From Tsukamurella sp. M9C (GTDB lineage Bacteria > Actinomycetota > Actinomycetes > Mycobacteriales > Mycobacteriaceae), in assembly GCF_020169415.1 (NCBI RefSeq), contig NZ_JAIULG010000033.1, forward strand, positions 1-52,684: 52,684 nt of DNA, in the 5' to 3' direction. Under the pieces are notes generated by a model. It saw only the letters and a program-made list of their open reading frames with translations. It had not been told where the DNA came from and did no database searches. Each line of letters begins with the position of its first letter. Position 1 is the stretch's first letter. This document shows, piece after piece, positions 50,221 to 52,684 of this stretch. The translations under genes were made by a program, and so were the position numbers.

Positions 50221-51009
50221 CTACTTGCCGACGAACTTCGCCTTGCCCGGTCCGTTCTCGATGAACGAGGTCATGCCGATGGTGCGGTCCTCGGTGGCGA
50301 ACAGCCCGGCGAACAGGTGCCGCTCGATGGCGAGGCCGGTGTTCAGGTCGGTGTCGAGCCCCTGGTCGATGGCCTGCTTGGCGGCGCGCAGCGCCTGCGA
50401 GGCGGCGCCCGAGAACTGCTTCGCCCACGTCAGGGCGGCGTTGTAGACGTCGTCCGGGGCGACGACCTCGTCGACCAGGCCGATCTGCAGGGCCTCCTCG
50501 GCGCCGACGAAGCGGCCGGTGAAGACCATGTCCTTGGCCTTGGCCGGGCCGACGAGGCGGGCGAGGCGCTGCGTGCCGCCGCCGCCGGGGATCACGCCGA
50601 GCAGGATCTCCGGGACGCCCACCTTGGCGTTGTCGCCGACGATGCGGCGGTCGGCGCCGAGGGCCACCTCGAGGCCGCCGCCGAGGGCGTAGCCGGTGAT
50701 GGCGGCGACGGTCGGCTTGGTGATCGACGCGATCGCCGACAGGCCGCCCTGCAGCCTGGCGATGGCCTCGCTCATGTCCGCGTAGCCCATCGCCTGCATC
50801 TCCTTGATGTCGGCGCCGGCCGCGAAGACCTTCGGCCCGCCGTAGACCACGACGGCCTTGATGTCGTCGCGCGTGTTCACCTCGGCGGCGAGGGCGATGA
50901 GCTCGTCCTGGACCTGCGAGTTGATGGCGTTCATCGGCGGGCGGTTCAGGCGGATCGTGCCGATGCCGGGGTGCTCGTCGGAGGTCTCGAGGGTCACGAA
51001 TTCAGTCAT
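50221..51009 (-). CDS. echA17: Enoyl-CoA hydratase/isomerase family protein (EchA17-like)
   Basis: Product of 262 aa, crotonase fold. Oxyanion-hole segments are KVFAAGADIKEM near 66-77 and ALGGGLEVALGADRRIVGDNAKVGVPEILLGVIPGGGGTQRL near 108-150, with the two catalytic glutamates of true hydratases (E113 and E133 region). It hydrates 2-enoyl-CoA in fatty-acid or aromatic side-chain oxidation. The position matches echA17/Rv3039c. A 24-base inverted repeat precedes it. Confidence 0.93.
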   Translation of the reverse strand: MTEFVTLETSDEHPGIGTIRLNRPPMNAINSQVQDELIALAAEVNTRDDIKAVVVYGGPKVFAAGADIKEMQAMGYADMSEAIARLQGGLSAIASITKPTVAAITGYALGGGLEVALGADRRIVGDNAKVGVPEILLGVIPGGGGTQRLARLVGPAKAKDMVFTGRFVGAEEALQIGLVDEVVAPDDVYNAALTWAKQFSGAASQALRAAKQAIDQGLDTDLNTGLAIERHLFAGLFATEDRTIGMTSFIENGPGKAKFVGK

Positions 51010-51037
51010 GACCCCAGAGGCTACCGGGTGCCGGAAA

Positions 51038-51061
51038 ATTTAGTTGGACGTCCACGTAAAT
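51038..51061. promoter_or_regulatory. 24-bp inverted repeat upstream of the enoyl-CoA hydratase gene
   Basis: Outer arms ATTTA (51038-51042) and TAAAT (51057-51061) flank a perfect 10-base core TGGACGTCCA (51045-51054), with one mismatched two-base step between. It lies 29 bases before the start codon and looks like a TetR-class site for lipid-metabolism control; the regulator is not in the window. Confidence 0.6.
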
Positions 51062-51077
51062 CCGGCGGGCGCCACGG

Positions 51078-51725
51078 TCAGTAGATCGTCGAGCCCTCGG
51101 CGTACTCCGCCCAGCCCGGGAACCGTCGCTCCTCGCGCGTCATCCCGTCGACGATGGCGACGGGCGTCAGGTCCGCCGCCTCCGCGGCCCAGCCCAGCAC
51201 GTCCTCGACGGTGTCGAAGGGCAGCAGCTGGAACAGCTGGGAGTAGGTGGGCGCCATGAGCTTGTTGCGTCCCGCGAGCCACGCGTCGATCACGGCCTGC
51301 GGCGCGTGCCAGCCCGCCGACACGGCCTCGGTGGTCACGCACGTCGCCTCCTGCCCCGCGGGCAGCGCGGCCAGGTAGAACATCGTGTCGTACCGGCGCG
51401 GCCGCCCGGGCGGCGTCACCCACCGCGACAGCGGCACCAGGTCATCCGGGTGCACGCGCACGCCGCACTCCTCGTGCGTCTCCCGCGCCGCGGTTACCCG
51501 CAAGTCGTCGCCGTCCGACGGCTCGATGCCGCCGCCCGGGAAGACCGTCACGTCGGGCGCGAACTCCATCCCGCTCGCGCGGGTCTGCACGAAGACCTCC
51601 AGGCCGGACGATGCCGTCCGCAGCAGCAGGACGGTGGCCGCGGGCCGGATGGGCACGTCCGGGAGGTCACGCCGATGGTCGGCGCCCTCCGCGCGGTGCG
51701 CCCGCGCCGCCTCGTCGCCGCTCAT
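51078..51725 (-). CDS. Nudix hydrolase (Rv3040c-like)
   Basis: Product of 215 aa. The Nudix region is FPGGGIEPSDGDDLRVTAARETHEECGVRV, with the two parts at normal distance, followed by WVTPPGRPRRYDTMFYLAALPAGQEA, which resembles the NUDT19-like group without the insertion seen in the gene at 6650-7468. It probably cleaves a nucleotide-diphosphate or CoA-type substrate. Its ATG overlaps the ABC ATPase stop (ATGA), so both come from one transcript. Confidence 0.9.
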   Translation of the reverse strand: MSGDEAARAHRAEGADHRRDLPDVPIRPAATVLLLRTASSGLEVFVQTRASGMEFAPDVTVFPGGGIEPSDGDDLRVTAARETHEECGVRVHPDDLVPLSRWVTPPGRPRRYDTMFYLAALPAGQEATCVTTEAVSAGWHAPQAVIDAWLAGRNKLMAPTYSQLFQLLPFDTVEDVLGWAAEAADLTPVAIVDGMTREERRFPGWAEYAEGSTIY

Positions 51726-52594
51726 GCCTGCAGCCTCCGGCGTCCGGGGCGCGAGGCCCGTCGGGCGAAGAACCGGCCGTCCACCTCGTCGAGCAGGATG
51801 CGCTGACTGAAGGTCTCCGAGAGCACCTCGGCGGTGAGCACGTCGCCGATCAGGCCCTGCGCCACGACGCCGCCCTCCTTGAGCATCAGCGCGTGCGTGA
51901 AGCCCGGCGGCACCTCCTCGACGTGGTGCGTCACGAGCACGGTCGCGGGGGCGTCGGGATCCTGCGCCAGGGTGTCGAGGCGGGCGACCAGCTCCTCGCG
52001 GCCGCCGAGGTCGAGGCCCGCGGCGGGCTCGTCGAGGAGCATCAGCTCGGGGTCGGTCATGAGCGCGCGGGCGATGAGCACGCGCTTGCGCTCGCCCTCG
52101 GAGAGCGTGCCGAAGCGGCGGTTCGCGAGGTGCTCGGCGCCCATGGACTCCAGCACGTCGACGGCGCGACCGATGTCCACCTCGTCGTAGCGCTCGCGCC
52201 ACCGGCCGAGCACGGCGTAGCCCGCGGAGACGACGAGGTCGGTCACCAGCTCGTCGTCCGGCACCCGCGACGCCAGGGCCGCCGAGCACACGCCGATCCG
52301 CGCGGTGAGGTCCTGCACCACCGTCTTCCCGAGCACCTCTCCCAGGATGTGGGCGGTGCCCGCGCTGGGGAAGTCCTGCGCGGAGGCGAGCCGCATGAGC
52401 GAGGTCTTGCCCGCGCCGTTGGGGCCGATGACGATCCACCGCTCGTCGAGCTCGACCCGCCAATCGATGGGGCCCACCAGGGTTCGGCTGTCGCGCCGCA
52501 GGCTCACGCCGCGGAAGTCGATCACCAGGTCCTGGTCGGGTTCGGCGGCGGAGTCGGGGGCGGGCGCGCTGGAGGCGGCGGCGGGATCGGACAC
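51722..52594 (-). CDS. ABC transporter ATP-binding protein (Rv3041c-like)
   Basis: Product of 290 aa, GTG start. Walker A GPNGAGKTS near 65-73, signature LSEGERKRVLIAR near 166-178, Walker B LMLLDEPAAGLD near 185-196, and the H-loop VLVTHHVEEVP near 222. The form resembles the YlmA/ModF-like ATPases, with no permease gene nearby, so its membrane partner or non-transport role is unknown. The N-terminal tail is Ala/Pro-rich and low complexity. CAGGAT lies six bases before the GTG, in one arm of a symmetrical 42-base palindrome. Confidence 0.92.
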   Translation of the reverse strand: MSDPAAASSAPAPDSAAEPDQDLVIDFRGVSLRRDSRTLVGPIDWRVELDERWIVIGPNGAGKTSLMRLASAQDFPSAGTAHILGEVLGKTVVQDLTARIGVCSAALASRVPDDELVTDLVVSAGYAVLGRWRERYDEVDIGRAVDVLESMGAEHLANRRFGTLSEGERKRVLIARALMTDPELMLLDEPAAGLDLGGREELVARLDTLAQDPDAPATVLVTHHVEEVPPGFTHALMLKEGGVVAQGLIGDVLTAEVLSETFSQRILLDEVDGRFFARRASRPGRRRLQA

Positions 52595-52597
52595 ATC

Positions 52598-52639
52598 ACC
52601 ATCCTGCCGCACGCGACCGGTCGCGGTTGGCAGGATGGT
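52598..52639. promoter_or_regulatory. 42-bp nested palindrome with two mirror-image promoters
   Basis: Outer arms ACCATCCTGCC (52598-52608) and GGCAGGATGGT (52629-52639) are perfect 11-mers; the centre holds a second perfect palindrome GCGACCGGTCGC (52613-52624) on the same axis. Each outer arm carries a CAGGAT -10 placed just before a divergent GTG start (52594 minus, 52644 plus). Confidence 0.65.
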
Positions 52640-52643
52640 CCCC

Positions 52644-52684
52644 GTGTCCACAGACCACCGCTCCCCCACCCCCGGCGCCGAGGG
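52644..52684 (+). CDS. Start of a divergent gene, cut by the window edge
   Basis: A GTG at 52644 opens a frame (STDHRSPTPGAE) that continues past the window end. It lies seven bases after CAGGAT in the right arm of the palindrome, mirroring the ABC ATPase gene. Only 13 codons are visible, too few to identify a product; low-complexity N-termini of this kind are common. It is called on promoter symmetry and position alone. Confidence 0.35.
   Translation, partial: MSTDHRSPTPGAE

Noticed and set aside
1-52684. tRNA, rRNA, CRISPR array, insertion sequence or prophage
   Set aside because: No cloverleaf-like sequence, regularly spaced repeats, transposase or integrase motifs, or terminal inverted repeats with target duplications were seen.

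Overview
The window is GC-rich, almost gapless bacterial DNA with heavy GTG/TTG start use and G/C third positions. Gene content points to a mycolic-acid actinobacterium (Mycobacteriales), most likely Tsukamurella or a close relative such as Gordonia; this is inferred from gene order and protein style, not from a search. No RNA genes, CRISPR, insertion sequences or prophage are visible, and no gene-free stretch exceeds about 215 bases.

A conserved backbone follows the order of M. tuberculosis Rv3015c to Rv3041c (recalled, not searched). It runs: a MetE-like protein, mnmA, cysteine desulfurase, a PlsC acyltransferase and an OlsB-like GNAT (1.5-6.5 kb); etfA/etfB (18.9-20.7 kb); a methyltransferase, GH57 branching enzyme and GT4 glycosyltransferase linked in mycobacteria to methylglucose lipopolysaccharide (20.9-24.4 kb); a hexapeptide acyltransferase and a beta-propeller lipoprotein (26.3-28.5 kb); and a THUMP-like methyltransferase, a second methyltransferase, an enoyl-CoA hydratase, a Nudix hydrolase and an ABC ATPase (48-52.6 kb). 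The left edge adds an ammonium transporter and a partial lipoprotein.

Three accessory blocks interrupt this backbone. Block A (6.6-18.7 kb) holds a Nudix hydrolase with a split Nudix box, a MarR gene facing a small protein, TetR with an MpaB-type oxygenase, an MFS exporter behind a 16-codon leader ORF, an HXXEE membrane protein facing a TetR gene, a secreted protein, a Tat-exported multicopper oxidase, a convergent histidine kinase/response regulator pair, and a catalase. Block B (24.5-26.4 kb) holds a GNAT and a MerR-controlled NmrA-like reductase. Block C (28.6-48 kb) is catabolic. Its core is an operon of FAD hydroxylase, C-C-hydrolase-like alpha/beta hydrolase, maleylacetate reductase and hydroxyquinol 1,2-dioxygenase, beside an AraC regulator. 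A LysR-controlled pcaF/pcaI/pcaJ set can finish 3-oxoadipate breakdown. Block C also has a double-hotdog thioesterase, an XRE/methionine aminopeptidase pair, a TetR/esterase pair with two matching operators, an NDMA-type alcohol dehydrogenase with an aldehyde dehydrogenase and a GAF/Fis activator, an aminotransferase, and two tiny unknown genes.

The most interesting candidate is the 33.3-38 kb operon. By analogy with bacterial nicotine catabolism it would remove an acyl side chain from a dihydroxylated aromatic ketone, hydroxylate the resulting resorcinol-type ring to hydroxyquinol, cleave it, and feed 3-oxoadipate to the neighbouring genes. Two genome-style signals also recur: -10 hexamers placed 6-7 bases before start codons (leaderless transcription) and long perfect GC stems with four-base loops between transcription units.
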